Assembly (NCBI RefSeq): GCF_009683175.1
Contig: NZ_WKKW01000005.1
Coordinates: forward strand, 97,371 to 161,370
Source of the DNA: Bifidobacterium asteroides
GTDB lineage: Bacteria; Actinomycetota; Actinomycetes; Actinomycetales; Bifidobacteriaceae
Reading direction: 5' to 3'
Length of the DNA: 64,000 bases
This document shows, piece after piece, positions 27,901-38,333 of this stretch (positions are counted from its first letter, which is position 1; every line of letters starts with the position of its first letter). A program made the position numbers and the translations under genes. The notes under the pieces were generated by a model. It was given only the letters and a program-made list of their open reading frames with translations. It was not told where the DNA came from and did no database searches.

Positions 27901-28455
27901 ATGACGGAGTATATGGATCTGGCGCCGACCTGGGATGGGGATCAGGCAATTGAGGATTCGCTGGGACAGGAGTTTGGCGGCTGGTGGCCGTCTACCTGTG
28001 CTCAGGTGCCGCTGGGACTTGGTGACATCAATCTGACAGTGCGAACCGTCAACTTCGTCCGGCCGACAGATGCTGCCGGGCATGAGGGTCTTACGGCGGA
28101 TCTGAAGCGCATTCTCGTCAACCTGTGTGCGCTGGCATCCAAGGTCTTCGATGTGCTGCGGGGCCGTCTGCCGATGAAGAGCCTGGACCGTGTGCTCAAC
28201 CGCGTCTGCATGGAACGGTTGGCTATGCTGGCCCAGCTGATGCGTGATCGGCATCTGGGCATGGTCCCCACGTCGGATCATGTCGGCCTGGCCTACCTGC
28301 CACTCATTCCTAAACTGGTCGAGCTCTACCGCGTTGACCGCGACCGGTACGAAACCACCATCGGATTCCTGGTCGGCGAGCGCACGGTGCTGACTAACCT
28401 GATCGTTGCAAGAAGCGGCTCGCGCTGGCTATGTGTGCGCTTCGACATGGGCTAG
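27901..28455 (+). CDS. Rv3235-like actinobacterial protein of unknown function
   Basis: 184 residues. The C-terminal ~110 residues contain LPMKSLDRVLNRVCMERLAMLAQLM and end with a beta-rich part (RYETTIGFLVGERTVLTNLIVARSGSRWLCVRFDMG). This layout resembles the Rv3235 (DUF6459) family found near secA in mycobacteria; that link is from memory of the pattern and not tested. There is no signal peptide or membrane helix. GAGGAG lies 7 nt before the ATG. It precedes the second acyl-CoA synthetase gene by about 40 nt. Confidence 0.65.
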   Translation: MTEYMDLAPTWDGDQAIEDSLGQEFGGWWPSTCAQVPLGLGDINLTVRTVNFVRPTDAAGHEGLTADLKRILVNLCALASKVFDVLRGRLPMKSLDRVLNRVCMERLAMLAQLMRDRHLGMVPTSDHVGLAYLPLIPKLVELYRVDRDRYETTIGFLVGERTVLTNLIVARSGSRWLCVRFDMG

Positions 28456-28493
28456 GCGGCGGCTTTGGCGGGTTGACCCATATGATGGTGGGT

Positions 28494-30476
28494 ATGTTGC
28501 GTGAATATACGGTCGAGCTTCAACACCCGACGACGGACAAGGACACCATCTATTCACTCCTGGCAAAACGCACCGCCCGCGACCCTGAGGAGCTGGTTGC
28601 CCAGTGGCAGGATCCCATGACCAGAAACTGGCACGATGTCAAAGCCGGGCAGATGTCCGCACGGGTTCGCGCCGTGGCCAAGGGCATGATGGCTCTGGGC
28701 GTGGAAAAGGGCAGTACCGTGGTCATCTACGCCTCCACCAGCTATGACTGGGGGGTTACGGATTTCGCCTGCGCCGCCATAGGTGCGGTCTCGGTGCCCA
28801 TCTATGAGACCGACTCGCCCAGCCAGGCCCAGAAGATCGTTCAGGACGTGGACTGTGTACTGGCCTTCGCCGGCGACTCGGAGCATGCGCAGATTCTGGA
28901 GCAGGTCCGGGGATCCTCGCCCAAACTCAAGTACGTCTTCAACTTCGAAGCCGGGGGTCTGAACGCGGTCAGCGAATTCGGCCAGGGGATCGACGACGAG
29001 CGTCTGGACCAGGCCATCGCCCAGGTAAAGGCCGACGATCTGGCCACCATCGTCTACACCTCGGGCTCAACCGGTGAGCCCAAGGGCGCCATGCTCTCCA
29101 ACCGGAACTTCGTCCACATCGTCTTCGTGGGCTGGGACGTGCTCTACCACATGCTGGCAGCCCCCTCCCGTCTGATGCTTTTCCTGCCCCTGGCACACTG
29201 CTTCGCCCGCTACATCCAGTACGTGGCCATCGGCGCCCAGGGCGTGGTCGGATACGTCTCCAATGCCAAGCACCTGCTGACCGACCTGCGCACCTTCCGT
29301 CCCACCTATCTGTTGGGCGTGCCCCGTGTCTTCGAGAAGGTCTACAACGCCGCCTCGCAGAAGGCCGGCACAGGTCTGGCCGGCAAGGTCTTTGCCAAGG
29401 CCACCAAGCACTTTATCAAGTGGTCCAAGGATGAGCAGGAGGGGCGCGGCCACTCGCCGCTGACCCGCCTGGCCCACGCCTTCTATACCAAGACCGTCGG
29501 CAACACGATCGAGTCCGCCCTGGGTTCCAACCTGAGCTACCTGGCCTGCGGCGGCGCGCCTATGAACGCCGACCTGGCCCATTTCTTCAACGGAATCGAT
29601 GGGATCACCTTCATCCAGGGTTACGGGATGACCGAGACGGCTGCCCCCTGTATCGTCAACTTCGAGGATGCCAACGAGGTGGGGTCGGTCGGCCGCCCCG
29701 GCTCGGGCATCACGGTCAGGCTGAGCGACGACGACGAGCTTCTGGTCAAGGGCCCCAGCGTCTTCATGGGCTACTACCACCAGCCCGAGCTGGATTCCAC
29801 TGTGCTCGACAAGGACGGCTGGCTGCACACCGGCGATCTGGCCCAGATAGACGACCAGGGCTTCGTCTTCATCACGGGCCGCAAGAAGGACGTCATCATC
29901 ACCGCCGGCGGTAAGAACGTCAGCCCGGCTCCCTTGGAGGATGTCATCAGCACCTGCCCGATAGTCTCCCAGGCCGTGGTCGTAGGCGACGGTAGGCCCT
30001 TCGTAGGCGCCCTGGTCACCCTGGATGCCGGTATGCTCAAGTCCTGGCTGACCTCCCAGGGTCTGGACGCTGACATGAGCCTGGAGCAGGCCAGCCACAA
30101 CGATGCCATCCATGCCTTCATCCAGCAGTATGTGGACAAGGCCAACTGCAACGTCTCGCGGGCCGAGTCGGTGCGCAAGTTCCTGGTGCTGGACAAGGAC
30201 TTCAGCCAGGAGGACGGTACCCTGACCCCCAGCCTGAAGGTGGTGCGCCCCGAGGTGCTCCGCCAGTACGCCGAACTTGTGGACAAGGTCCTCTACGCGC
30301 CCAGGACGCCGGCCAAGCCCGCCGCCAAGGAGAACGACATCGTCAGCAGGGCACGGACCACCATGAGCGATTCCCTGGCCAGCATGACCGGACGCAAGCG
30401 TGATGACCGCCAAGAGGAGGAAGCAGCCCCAGAGGACGAGAAGGACGGCCGCGACGGCCGGGACGACAAGGAGTAG
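28494..30476 (+). CDS. Long-chain acyl-CoA synthetase (AMP-binding), paralogue 2
   Basis: About 660 residues of the FadD/ACSL type. IVYTSGSTGEPKGAMLSNRN, QGYGMTETAAP and HTGDLAQIDDQGFVFITGRKKD are the core motifs, and GTLTPSLKVVRPE holds the catalytic Lys. Compared with paralogue 1 it has a charged Asp/Glu/Arg tail (DDRQEEEAAPEDEKDGRDGRDDKE region). ATGs at 28482, 28485 and 28494 compete. TATGAT (28481-28486) lies 7 nt before 28494, which suggests a leaderless start there. Bifidobacteria lack beta-oxidation, so a role in using exogenous fatty acids for lipids is likely. Confidence 0.88.
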   Translation: MLREYTVELQHPTTDKDTIYSLLAKRTARDPEELVAQWQDPMTRNWHDVKAGQMSARVRAVAKGMMALGVEKGSTVVIYASTSYDWGVTDFACAAIGAVSVPIYETDSPSQAQKIVQDVDCVLAFAGDSEHAQILEQVRGSSPKLKYVFNFEAGGLNAVSEFGQGIDDERLDQAIAQVKADDLATIVYTSGSTGEPKGAMLSNRNFVHIVFVGWDVLYHMLAAPSRLMLFLPLAHCFARYIQYVAIGAQGVVGYVSNAKHLLTDLRTFRPTYLLGVPRVFEKVYNAASQKAGTGLAGKVFAKATKHFIKWSKDEQEGRGHSPLTRLAHAFYTKTVGNTIESALGSNLSYLACGGAPMNADLAHFFNGIDGITFIQGYGMTETAAPCIVNFEDANEVGSVGRPGSGITVRLSDDDELLVKGPSVFMGYYHQPELDSTVLDKDGWLHTGDLAQIDDQGFVFITGRKKDVIITAGGKNVSPAPLEDVISTCPIVSQAVVVGDGRPFVGALVTLDAGMLKSWLTSQGLDADMSLEQASHNDAIHAFIQQYVDKANCNVSRAESVRKFLVLDKDFSQEDGTLTPSLKVVRPEVLRQYAELVDKVLYAPRTPAKPAAKENDIVSRARTTMSDSLASMTGRKRDDRQEEEAAPEDEKDGRDGRDDKE

Positions 30477-30479
30477 GCA

Positions 30480-30962
30480 GTGGCGATTCGTACAATCAGA
30501 GTGGTTCCCGATCCGGTTTTGCGCACACCTTGCGATCCTGTGACCAGCATCACCCCGGCTGTGCGCAGTCTGGTGCGTGACCTGGTGGACACTGTCGACG
30601 ATCCGGGCAGGGCAGGCCTGTCGGCCAACCAGATCGGTGTGGGCCTGCGCGTCTTCTCGTATAACATCGGCGGCAAGGTGGGCTACATCATCAATCCGGT
30701 CATCGACAAGACCTCCGGCGAGCAGTATGGCGAAGAGGGATGCCTGTCCCTGCCCAACCTCTGGTATCCGACCAGGCGGGCCGACTACGCCCGAGCCCAC
30801 GGCATCGATCTGGACGGCAAGACGGTGACCCTCGAAGGCCATGGCATCATGGGGCGGATGATCCAGCACGAGTGCGATCATCTGGACGGCCATGTCTACG
30901 TGGATCGGCTGGAGAGCGACGTCCGCCGCAAGGCCATGCAGCAGTTGAGATCAGCCAGGTAG
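30480..30962 (+). CDS. def: Peptide deformylase
   Basis: 160 residues. All three deformylase motifs are present: [10 protein letters not shown] (motif 1), EEGCLSLP with the metal-binding Cys (motif 2) and QHECDHLDG with two metal-binding His and the catalytic Glu (motif 3). It removes the formyl group from new proteins. The start is GTG 30480, 3 nt after the acyl-CoA synthetase stop, so the two are probably cotranscribed. Confidence 0.95.
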   Translation: MAIRTIRVVPDPVLRTPCDPVTSITPAVRSLVRDLVDTVDDPGRAGLSANQIGVGLRVFSYNIGGKVGYIINPVIDKTSGEQYGEEGCLSLPNLWYPTRRADYARAHGIDLDGKTVTLEGHGIMGRMIQHECDHLDGHVYVDRLESDVRRKAMQQLRSAR

Positions 30963-30977
30963 GCAGAGGGCGAACAC

Positions 30978-31012
30978 AATACCCGAGGTCATTGGCCTCG
31001 GGTATTATTGTA
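30978..31012 (+). terminator. Terminator after def
   Basis: A perfect 11-bp hairpin (AATACCCGAGG, 30978-30988, with 30996-31006) with a 7-nt loop is followed by ATTGT. Confidence 0.75.
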
Positions 31013-31187
31013 CTTCGGCGTGTCATTGCGCAGGTCCGCTGTCACGGGTGGGCAGGCGCACCAAGAGTATTCCCGAACACACGCCGCGAATTCGCGCCAT
31101 GTCCGCGACGTCCTGTGTCGGTCGGCTCCCCGGAGTTGCACGCAGGTGCACATGGCCAGGCAATAACCGACAATGAAAGGTACGGAC

Positions 31188-32057
31188 ATGGCACAGATCA
31201 CCATGAGCGAAATGCTGAAGGCCGGCGTCCACTTCGGACACCAGACCCGTCGTTGGAACCCCAAGATGAAGCAGTACATCCTGATGGAGCGCAACGGCAT
31301 CCACATCATCAACCTCTTCAAGTCGCTCGGTCTGATCGACCAGGCCTATGACTTCATCAAGCAGACCGTGGCCCACAACGGCACCGTGCTCTTCGTGGGG
31401 ACCAAGAAGCAGGCCCAGGAGGCCATCAAGGCCCAGGCCACCCGGGTGAACATGCCCTACGTCTCCGAGCGCTGGCTGGGCGGCATGCTGACCAACTTCC
31501 AGACCGTGACCAAGCGGGTCGGCCGCTTGAAGGAGCTGGAGGAGATGGACTTTGACGATGTGCACGGCTCGGGGCTGACCAAGAAGGAGCTCCTGCTACT
31601 GCGGCGCGAGAAGGACAAGCTGGAGCGCCAGCTGGGCGGCATCCGCAACATGAGCCGCACCCCTTCGGCCCTGTTCGTGGTCGATATCAACAAGGAGGCC
31701 CTGGCGGTCTCCGAGGCCAACAAGCTGGGCATCCCGGTCGTGGCCCTGGTGGACACCAACACGGATCCCGAGCTCGTCACCTACCCCATTCCCGCCAACG
31801 ACGATGCCATTCGCGGCGTTGAGCTGCTGACCCGGCTCATGGCCGATGCCGTGGCCGACGGTCTGCTGGAGCGCTCCGGCAAGGCCGCCAAGACCGAGGA
31901 GGCCTCCGACCAGCCCATGGCCGAGTGGGAGAAGAACCTGCTGGAGAACAAGGACGGACAGCCACAGGAGCAGGCCCAGGAGACCGCTCAGGCTCCCCAA
32001 GCCGAGCAGCCTGAGCAACCGCAGCAGGAGACCCCCGCTGCCAATCAGGCCGCCTGA
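31188..32057 (+). CDS. rpsB: 30S ribosomal protein S2
   Basis: 289 residues. [41 protein letters not shown] and [12 protein letters not shown] are S2 signatures, and [12 protein letters not shown] follows. The C-terminus carries an extra ~45-residue Gln/Ala/Pro/Glu-rich tail beyond the usual end. The ATG at 31188 is preferred over 31173 (AAAGG upstream). It forms the usual rpsB-tsf pair, separated by 27 nt. Confidence 0.97.
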   Translation: MAQITMSEMLKAGVHFGHQTRRWNPKMKQYILMERNGIHIINLFKSLGLIDQAYDFIKQTVAHNGTVLFVGTKKQAQEAIKAQATRVNMPYVSERWLGGMLTNFQTVTKRVGRLKELEEMDFDDVHGSGLTKKELLLLRREKDKLERQLGGIRNMSRTPSALFVVDINKEALAVSEANKLGIPVVALVDTNTDPELVTYPIPANDDAIRGVELLTRLMADAVADGLLERSGKAAKTEEASDQPMAEWEKNLLENKDGQPQEQAQETAQAPQAEQPEQPQQETPAANQAA

Positions 32058-32084
32058 AATCTGGCGTCTAGATAGGAGAGTTTC

Positions 32085-32936
32085 ATGGCAAAAATCACCG
32101 CTGCACTGATCAAGGAGCTGCGTGATCAGACCGGCGCCGGCATGATGGACGTCAAGAAGGCCCTGACCGAGGCCGAGGGCGACATGGCCCGCGCCAAGGA
32201 GATCATCCGCGCCACCGGCATCCAGGCCGCAGGTGCCCGTGAGGGCCGCAAGGCTCAGGAGGGCCTGATCGCCTCCACCGTCGTCGAGGGTGGACAGGGC
32301 CAGATCGGCTATGCCGTCGAGCTCAACTCCGAGACCGACTTCGTGGCCAAGACCCCTCAGTTCGTCGAGTTCGGCCAGGAGGTCATCGACGACGTGGCCA
32401 AGGCTGATGCCTCCAACGCCGAGCAGGTCGATGCCGCTCCGTCCAAGTCGGGCACCGTCAAGGAGACTGTGGAGGAGGCCGGCGCGCTCTTCCATGAGCA
32501 CGTCAAGGTCGGCCAGGTGGCCCGGGTCGAAGGTCCCCGTGTGGAGATCTACGCCCACCGCAAGTCCGTGGAGATGCCCCCCTCCATCGTGGCCATGATC
32601 GCCACTGATGAGGCCGGCGCCCAGGTGGCCCATGAGGTGGCCTTGCAGATCTCCGCCATGAGCCCCAAGTGGCTCAGCCGTGAGGATGTGCCCGCCGACG
32701 TGGTGGAGTCCGAGCGTCGTGTGGCCACCGAGAAGTCCCAGGCCGAAGGCAAGCCCGAGAAGATCATTCCCAAGATCGTCGAGGGGCGTCTGAACGCCTT
32801 CTTCAAGGAGACCGTCCTGCTGGAGCAGCAGTATGTCAAGGACACCTCCAAGACCATTGGCGACCTCTTCAAGCAGGCTGGCGGCAAGGCTCTGGCCTTC
32901 GCCCGTCTCGAGGTCGGCAAGGGCGACGAGGAGTAG
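32085..32936 (+). CDS. tsf: Elongation factor Ts
   Basis: 283 residues. The N-terminal UBA-like domain is ITAALIKELRDQTGAGMMDVKKAL, and ELNSETDFVAKTPQF is the EF-Ts core signature. It recycles EF-Tu by exchanging GDP. AGGAGA lies upstream of the ATG. It follows rpsB and is closed by a hairpin terminator. Confidence 0.97.
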   Translation: MAKITAALIKELRDQTGAGMMDVKKALTEAEGDMARAKEIIRATGIQAAGAREGRKAQEGLIASTVVEGGQGQIGYAVELNSETDFVAKTPQFVEFGQEVIDDVAKADASNAEQVDAAPSKSGTVKETVEEAGALFHEHVKVGQVARVEGPRVEIYAHRKSVEMPPSIVAMIATDEAGAQVAHEVALQISAMSPKWLSREDVPADVVESERRVATEKSQAEGKPEKIIPKIVEGRLNAFFKETVLLEQQYVKDTSKTIGDLFKQAGGKALAFARLEVGKGDEE

Positions 32937-33012
32937 TCGGTAGTCCGGCAATGTCGTGGGTCGTCTCGCCCGAGCCTGTCTGAGGGATGGGCAGACGGCC
33001 GGCACTGATGGC

Positions 33013-33048
33013 AGGGGAGTGGCCTTCGTGGTCGCTCCCCTTCGTTTG
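33013..33048 (+). terminator. Terminator after tsf
   Basis: A 12-pair stem with two G-T pairs (33013-33024 with 33030-33041, outer arm AGGGGAG) and a TTCGT loop is followed by TCGTTTGT. Confidence 0.6.
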
Positions 33049-33153
33049 TCCTGGTCAATTCCCAGGGCCTGCTCAGGTAGGGGTTGTCGCCCAGCCCCGA
33101 TACCCTATTAGCGGCGTATTCCGCCCGTCATCATGTCTGGAGAAAGGGCTTTT

Positions 33154-33909
33154 ATGACCGGATCCGATTCAGCGCAAAACCCAGCAACGCCTCGTCGTGT
33201 GCTGCTCAAGCTCTCCGGAGAGGCCTTCGGGGGAGGCGAGGTCGGCATCGACGTGCAGGTGGTCAAGCGGGTGGCCAAGGAGATCGTCCAGGCGGTGCAG
33301 GGCGGCGTGCAGGTGGCCATCGTGGTGGGCGGCGGCAACTTCTTCCGCGGAGCCGAGCTCAGCCAGGCCGGAATCGAACGCTCGCGCGGCGACTACATGG
33401 GCATGCTGGGCACGGTCATGAACTGCCTGGCCCTGCAGGACTTCCTGGAGCAGGATGGTCAGGCCACCAGGGTGCAGACAGCCATCACCATGGGCCAGGT
33501 GGCCGAGCCCTACATTCCGCTCAAGGCCATCCGTCACTTGGAGAAGGGGCGCGTGGTCATCTTCGGCGCAGGATCAGGCATGCCTTACTTCTCTACTGAC
33601 ACGGTCTCCATCCAGCGGGCCTTGGAGATCCATTGTGTCGAGGTCCTGATGGGCAAGAACGGTGTGGACGGCGTCTACACGGCTGATCCGCACAAGCAGG
33701 CTTCTGCGCGCATGTTCACCAATCTGAGCTACCAGAGGGCCCTGGTGGACAATCTGGCCGTCATGGATGCGGCAGCGCTGTCCATGGCCCGGGACAACGA
33801 CATGCCCATCCGAGTCTTCGGACTGGAGGGTGAAGGCAACGTGACCGGCGCGCTCGAGGGCCAGCGTCTGGGCACCCTGGTCCACGGCGGCCCTGATCGC
33901 ACCCTGTGA
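33154..33909 (+). CDS. pyrH: Uridylate (UMP) kinase
   Basis: 251 residues of the amino-acid kinase fold, converting UMP to [45 protein letters not shown] and [14 protein letters not shown] are all diagnostic. ATG 33154 is preceded by GGAGAAAGGG, whereas the upstream ATG 33133 is not. tsf-pyrH-frr order is typical of bacteria. Confidence 0.96.
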   Translation: MTGSDSAQNPATPRRVLLKLSGEAFGGGEVGIDVQVVKRVAKEIVQAVQGGVQVAIVVGGGNFFRGAELSQAGIERSRGDYMGMLGTVMNCLALQDFLEQDGQATRVQTAITMGQVAEPYIPLKAIRHLEKGRVVIFGAGSGMPYFSTDTVSIQRALEIHCVEVLMGKNGVDGVYTADPHKQASARMFTNLSYQRALVDNLAVMDAAALSMARDNDMPIRVFGLEGEGNVTGALEGQRLGTLVHGGPDRTL

Positions 33910-34023
33910 CCGGTCGCGTGCAGACCCCACGCCGCTTGGCCCCCGTGGCCCTATGGCCGTAGAGTATAAGAATGAAGGACCTCGCGCGCACAGGCGGATG
34001 GTCCATACAGCAAGGAGCAGATC

Positions 34024-34578
34024 ATGACCACAGTGGTGGACCAGGCCGGCAGGCAGATGGACAAGAGCATCGAGGCGACCAAGGAGAACTTCTCGGGGAT
34101 CAGGACCGGGCGCGCCAACCCCTCCTTCCTCAACGACATCATGGTGGAGTACTACGGCACTCCCACGCCCATCAAGTCACTGGCATCCATCGGCGTCCCG
34201 GAGCCTCGTACCCTGGCCGTCACCCCCCTCGACCCCTCCCAGGCGGGTGCGGTCGAGAAGGCCATCCGCGACTCCGACCTGGGCGTCAACCCCAGCCGTG
34301 ACGGCAACGTCATCAGGGTCACGATGCCCGAGCTGACCGAGGAGCGCCGCCGGGACTACGTCAAGCTGGCCAAGAACAAGGCCGAGGAGGGCAAGGTGGC
34401 CGTCCGCAACATCCGGCGCAAGGTCAAGGAAGAGCTGGAGGCCAAGGTCAAGGACGGCGACCTGGGCGAGGACGAGGGCAACCGGCTGCAGAAGGAGCTG
34501 GAGACCGTCACCAAGCAGAAGAACGACACGATCGACCAGCTCCTGGATGCCAAGGAGAAGGAGATCCTCGAGGTCTGA
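34024..34578 (+). CDS. frr: Ribosome recycling factor
   Basis: 184 residues. FSGIRTGRANPSFLNDIMVEYYG, LAVTPLDPSQAGAVEKAI, NVIRVTMPELTEERRRDYVKLA and QKNDTIDQLLDAKEKEILEV cover the whole RRF fold. It splits post-termination ribosomes together with EF-G. AAGGAG lies 6 nt before the ATG. cdsA follows after 25 nt. Confidence 0.97.
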   Translation: MTTVVDQAGRQMDKSIEATKENFSGIRTGRANPSFLNDIMVEYYGTPTPIKSLASIGVPEPRTLAVTPLDPSQAGAVEKAIRDSDLGVNPSRDGNVIRVTMPELTEERRRDYVKLAKNKAEEGKVAVRNIRRKVKEELEAKVKDGDLGEDEGNRLQKELETVTKQKNDTIDQLLDAKEKEILEV

Positions 34579-34603
34579 TCCGCCTGGGGAGGGTCCACAC
34601 TTC

Positions 34604-35593
34604 ATGAGTACCAAGGAAAGCTTAGCCGAGAAGGCAGGTCAGGATGCAGTCGCAACCCTGAACAAACGGACCGGGCGCAACATGCCGCAGGCGGTGGCTA
34701 CCGGTGCGCTTCTGGTGGTCATCATCCTGGCCTGCATCCTGGTGCGCATCGACGCATTCATCTATCTGATCGTGATCTTCATGACCCTGGGGCTCTGGGA
34801 GCTCAGGGTGGACTTTGCCACGGCGGGCCTGCACATACCGGTGGTCGAGCTGTGGGTATGCTCGGCGGCCACCATGCTGGCCTCGTTCTACGCGCCGGAC
34901 CATGTGGCGGTCATGACCGCAGGTGTTCTGATCACTGCCCTGGTCGGTGCCCTTGCGGCCACCCGCAGCCATCGTCTGGGCGGCCGTCTGCTCAAGGCGG
35001 TGAACGCCAAGCTGTCGGGCAAGGATGCTCAGACCATGGCCGATGCCTCCTACGGCACCGCAGAGGGTGAGAGCCGGTCAAGCAGCCTGGCCAATGTGGG
35101 AGTCACCCTCCTGACCGTTGTCTACATCACCCTCCTGGCCTGTCTGATAACCCTGCCCACCACCTTCGGCGGGCATCCCGCCGCACATGCTTTCATGGTG
35201 ATTTTCCTGCCTGCCTTGAGCGACATCGGCGGTCTTCTCTTCGGCTCGCTCTTCGGCAAGCACAAGATCTCGCCCCGCATCTCGCCCGGCAAGTCCTTGG
35301 AGGGTCTGGCAGGCTCCATGCTCTGCTGCCTGGTCGGCGCCCTGGTCATCTTTGCGGCCACCTACCCCATGGCGGATTGGGGACGAATCTGGTGGGTCGC
35401 CCTGCTCATGGGCATCATGGTCGGAGCTACAGGCACCCTCGGGGACCTGAGTGCCTCCTTGATCAAACGCGACCTGGGGATCAAGGACATGGGCCACCTG
35501 CTCAAGGGCCACGGCGGGGTGCTTGACAGGGTGGATTCCATCCTCATGTCCGCACCGTTCATCACACTGGTTCTTTTGATTACCGGCCTGTGA
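34604..35593 (+). CDS. cdsA: Phosphatidate cytidylyltransferase
   Basis: 329 residues with about eight membrane segments. The family signature is complete at the C-terminus: SLIKRDLGIKDMGHLLKGHG followed by GVLDRVDS. It makes CDP-diacylglycerol, the precursor of anionic phospholipids. The start ATG 34604 has GGAGGG about 11 nt upstream; the longer open frame would overlap frr. An actinobacterial frr-cdsA-rlmN order is kept. Confidence 0.93.
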   Translation: MSTKESLAEKAGQDAVATLNKRTGRNMPQAVATGALLVVIILACILVRIDAFIYLIVIFMTLGLWELRVDFATAGLHIPVVELWVCSAATMLASFYAPDHVAVMTAGVLITALVGALAATRSHRLGGRLLKAVNAKLSGKDAQTMADASYGTAEGESRSSSLANVGVTLLTVVYITLLACLITLPTTFGGHPAAHAFMVIFLPALSDIGGLLFGSLFGKHKISPRISPGKSLEGLAGSMLCCLVGALVIFAATYPMADWGRIWWVALLMGIMVGATGTLGDLSASLIKRDLGIKDMGHLLKGHGGVLDRVDSILMSAPFITLVLLITGL

Positions 35594-35637
35594 CCGGAAT
35601 TGATGGTCGGAAGATTGATACAGGATGAGGTTGAGGT

Positions 35638-36825
35638 ATGACGGATGTCGACATGACTGGTGACGAGCCTGAGACCGGCATCACACCCGGAGGCAAGGAT
35701 GGGGCCTTCAGGGACGTTCTGGCGGCCGACCACGCCCGGCGAGGCAAGCCGCCGCGCCACTTTACGGACATGGACCAGAAGGAGCGTCAGGAGGTCTGCG
35801 CTCAACTGGGCCTGCCAAAATTCCGGGTCTCGCAACTGGCCAACCATTACTTCAATCATCTGTCCATCGACCCGGACGACTTCACGGACTTTCCCGCGGC
35901 CAGCCGCCAGGAGGCCGCACACCGCTTCTTCCCTGAACTGATCACCCCGGTCACCGTTCAGAAGGCGGATCAGGGGACCACCATCAAGACCCTCTGGGAG
36001 CTCTTCGACGGATCCAGGATCGAATCCGTGCTCATGCGCTACCCCTCCAGGGCCACCCTCTGCATCTCCAGCCAGGTCGGTTGCGGTATGGGCTGCCCCT
36101 TCTGCGCCACAGGTCAGCTGGGCCTGACCCGGAACATGTCAACCGGTGAGATTCTGGAGCAGGTCCGGGCCGCCTCCCGGATGATGAAGTCCGGACAGGT
36201 TGCCGGAGGTCCAGGTCGTCTGAGCAATATCGTCTTCATGGGGATGGGCGAACCCATGGGCAACTACCGGGCCGTGCTTTCCGCAGTCAGGCAGATCAGC
36301 GCCCTGCCGCCCAAGGGATTCGGCATCTCGGCCAGGAACATCACCGTCTCCACGGTCGGCGTGGTCCCCGGTATCCGCAAACTGACCAAAGAGGGAATCC
36401 CGGTTCGCCTGGCCGTCTCCCTCCATGCTCCCAGCGACAAGCTGCGCGACGAGCTGGTTCCCATGAACCGCCGCTTCAACACCACGCAGGTCCTGGATGC
36501 AGCCCACGACTACTACCTGGCCGGCGGCAGACGGGTCAGCATCGAGTATGCCCTGATGCGCGGCATCAACGATCAGGCCGAGCATGCCCGCCTTCTGGCC
36601 AAGCGCCTCAACCACTACGGGGACGACTGGGCGCACGTCAATCCCATACCTTTGAATCCGATTGAGGGATCCCGCTGGACAGCCTCCAAGCCCGAGGATG
36701 AGCAGCGCTTCCTGGACATCCTTCACAAGGCCGGCATTACTGCAACCATGAGGGACACCCGCGGATCGGACATCGACGGCGCCTGCGGACAGCTGGCAGC
36801 CAAGGCCGTCAAGCTCCAGGCCTGA
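35638..36825 (+). CDS. rlmN: 23S rRNA/tRNA adenine-C2 methyltransferase RlmN
   Basis: 395 residues of the radical-SAM RlmN/Cfr family. The cluster motif CGMGCPFC (Cys-x3-Cys-x2-Cys) follows LCISSQVG. VFMGMGEPMGNY, NITVSTVGVVPGIR, LAVSLHAPSDKLRDELVPMN and the late Cys in GACGQLAAK (methyl-carrying Cys) are present. It methylates A2503 of 23S rRNA and A37 of some tRNAs. Confidence 0.95.
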   Translation: MTDVDMTGDEPETGITPGGKDGAFRDVLAADHARRGKPPRHFTDMDQKERQEVCAQLGLPKFRVSQLANHYFNHLSIDPDDFTDFPAASRQEAAHRFFPELITPVTVQKADQGTTIKTLWELFDGSRIESVLMRYPSRATLCISSQVGCGMGCPFCATGQLGLTRNMSTGEILEQVRAASRMMKSGQVAGGPGRLSNIVFMGMGEPMGNYRAVLSAVRQISALPPKGFGISARNITVSTVGVVPGIRKLTKEGIPVRLAVSLHAPSDKLRDELVPMNRRFNTTQVLDAAHDYYLAGGRRVSIEYALMRGINDQAEHARLLAKRLNHYGDDWAHVNPIPLNPIEGSRWTASKPEDEQRFLDILHKAGITATMRDTRGSDIDGACGQLAAKAVKLQA

Positions 36826-36938
36826 TTCAGCGTTTGCAAAGTGGTCATGCCATAGTGTGGACATGCGGTAGTCTTCAGACACCGCAGAAGCTAATGTCGT
36901 GACTCAAACAATTCGGTTCAGGCAGGAAGGCAGGTCGC

Positions 36939-37715
36939 ATGACGGTAGCGGTTCGTGTCATTCCCTGTCTTGATGTCGACCAGGGCCGTGTGGTCAAAGG
37001 CGTCCACTTCAAGAACCTGCGCGATGCGGGTGACCCTGTCGAACTGGCTTCCGCCTATTACCAACAGGGAGCCGACGAACTCACCTTTCTGGATGTGACC
37101 GCTTCGGGCAGTGGGCGAGCCACCATGGTGGACCTGGTCAAAAGCACTGCCGACCAGATCTTCATTCCGCTGACCGTCGGCGGAGGTGTGCGCAGCCCTC
37201 AGGATGTCGACACTCTCCTGAGATCCGGGGCAGACAAGGTCGGGATCAACACGGCAGCCATCGCCAATCCGCAGGTCATCGACGACATCGCCCAGCGGTT
37301 CGGTCGCCAGGTCCTGGTGCTCTCGGTCGATGCCCGCCGATCTGATGCACAGGGCATTACCTCGGGATATGAGGTGACCACTATGGGCGGTCACCAGTCC
37401 ACCGGCATCGATGCCATCGACTGGGTCAAACAGGCCCAGGTGCTCGGGGCCGGCGAGATTCTCCTCAATTCCATGGATGCGGACGGCACCCGTCAGGGCT
37501 TCGATCTGGAGATGATCGCCGATGTGCGCAAGGCTGTATCACTGCCGCTCATAGCAAGTGGAGGGGCCGGCAAGGCCGCCGATTTTCCTCCTGCTGTCAA
37601 GGCCGGGGCCGACGCGGTCCTGGCGGCTTCCGTCTTCCATTTTGGCCAGGTGTCCATCAAGGACGTCAAGCAGGCGCTCCATGCAGCCGGTTATCCGGTT
37701 CGATGGCAGGCCTGA
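36939..37715 (+). CDS. hisF: Imidazole glycerol phosphate synthase, cyclase subunit
   Basis: 258 residues, a (beta/alpha)8 barrel. [19 protein letters not shown] carries the catalytic Asp, and [17 protein letters not shown] and [19 protein letters not shown] (second catalytic Asp) follow. Works with HisH in histidine synthesis. AGGAAGG lies upstream. hisH and hisA are not in the window. Confidence 0.96.
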   Translation: MTVAVRVIPCLDVDQGRVVKGVHFKNLRDAGDPVELASAYYQQGADELTFLDVTASGSGRATMVDLVKSTADQIFIPLTVGGGVRSPQDVDTLLRSGADKVGINTAAIANPQVIDDIAQRFGRQVLVLSVDARRSDAQGITSGYEVTTMGGHQSTGIDAIDWVKQAQVLGAGEILLNSMDADGTRQGFDLEMIADVRKAVSLPLIASGGAGKAADFPPAVKAGADAVLAASVFHFGQVSIKDVKQALHAAGYPVRWQA

Positions 37716-37855
37716 ACCAGTCCACGCAGATAATTTCGGCACCACAAGGTGCATGGCTTTTGCAGGCCCGGTTGGCAGCCATCGGGAAACCCTATCCGTA
37801 CCTTAAACAATCAAGCGGCAAAGTTAAGTCGGACAAATCGGGAGAATGAGGATCA

Positions 37856-38269
37856 ATGTCACAGTTTTCGAAGAACGAGGAAGCACGTTTGGATCCGAGC
37901 ATAGCGGCCAGGCTCAAGAAGGATGCCAAGGGACTTGTGGCAGCTGTGGTCCAGCAGTATGACAGCCGTCAGGTCCTCATGGTCGGGTACATGGATGAGG
38001 AGGCCTTAAGACGAACGCTGACCACGGGTAGGGTCACCTTCTGGTCACGCTCCAGACAGGAATACTGGCGTAAGGGAGACACCTCCGGGCATGTCCAATA
38101 CGTCAAGGGAGTCAGCATTGACTGCGACGGGGATGCGCTGCTTGTCGAAGTAGACCAAGTGGGGGCGGCCTGCCACACCGGACACAGGTCGTGTTTTGAA
38201 GCCGGAGGACCCTTGCCCGCGGTGCAAGGCAACCGTACACAGGCACAAATGCAGAGCGAGGAAGGGTAA
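37856..38269 (+). CDS. hisI: Phosphoribosyl-AMP cyclohydrolase
   Basis: 137 residues of the stand-alone HisI type (no HisE fusion; hisE is at 43084). [39 protein letters not shown] and the metal-binding [15 protein letters not shown] plus [10 protein letters not shown] are complete. It opens the purine ring in histidine synthesis. It starts 140 nt after hisF. Confidence 0.96.
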   Translation: MSQFSKNEEARLDPSIAARLKKDAKGLVAAVVQQYDSRQVLMVGYMDEEALRRTLTTGRVTFWSRSRQEYWRKGDTSGHVQYVKGVSIDCDGDALLVEVDQVGAACHTGHRSCFEAGGPLPAVQGNRTQAQMQSEEG

Positions 38270-38333
38270 TCCGGTGCAGAAAGACGCTAAGGTTGTGGCA
38301 GGGAACATACAGGAAACTGGAGGGAAGGGCTCT

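Noticed and set aside
29067..30893. Long minus-strand frame opposite the second acyl-CoA synthetase and def
   Set aside because: Shadow frame with no recognisable features; both plus-strand genes have complete motifs.
31013..31187. Structured leader or riboswitch before rpsB
   Set aside because: The 5' region is long enough, but I see no conserved ligand-binding fold and cannot name one.
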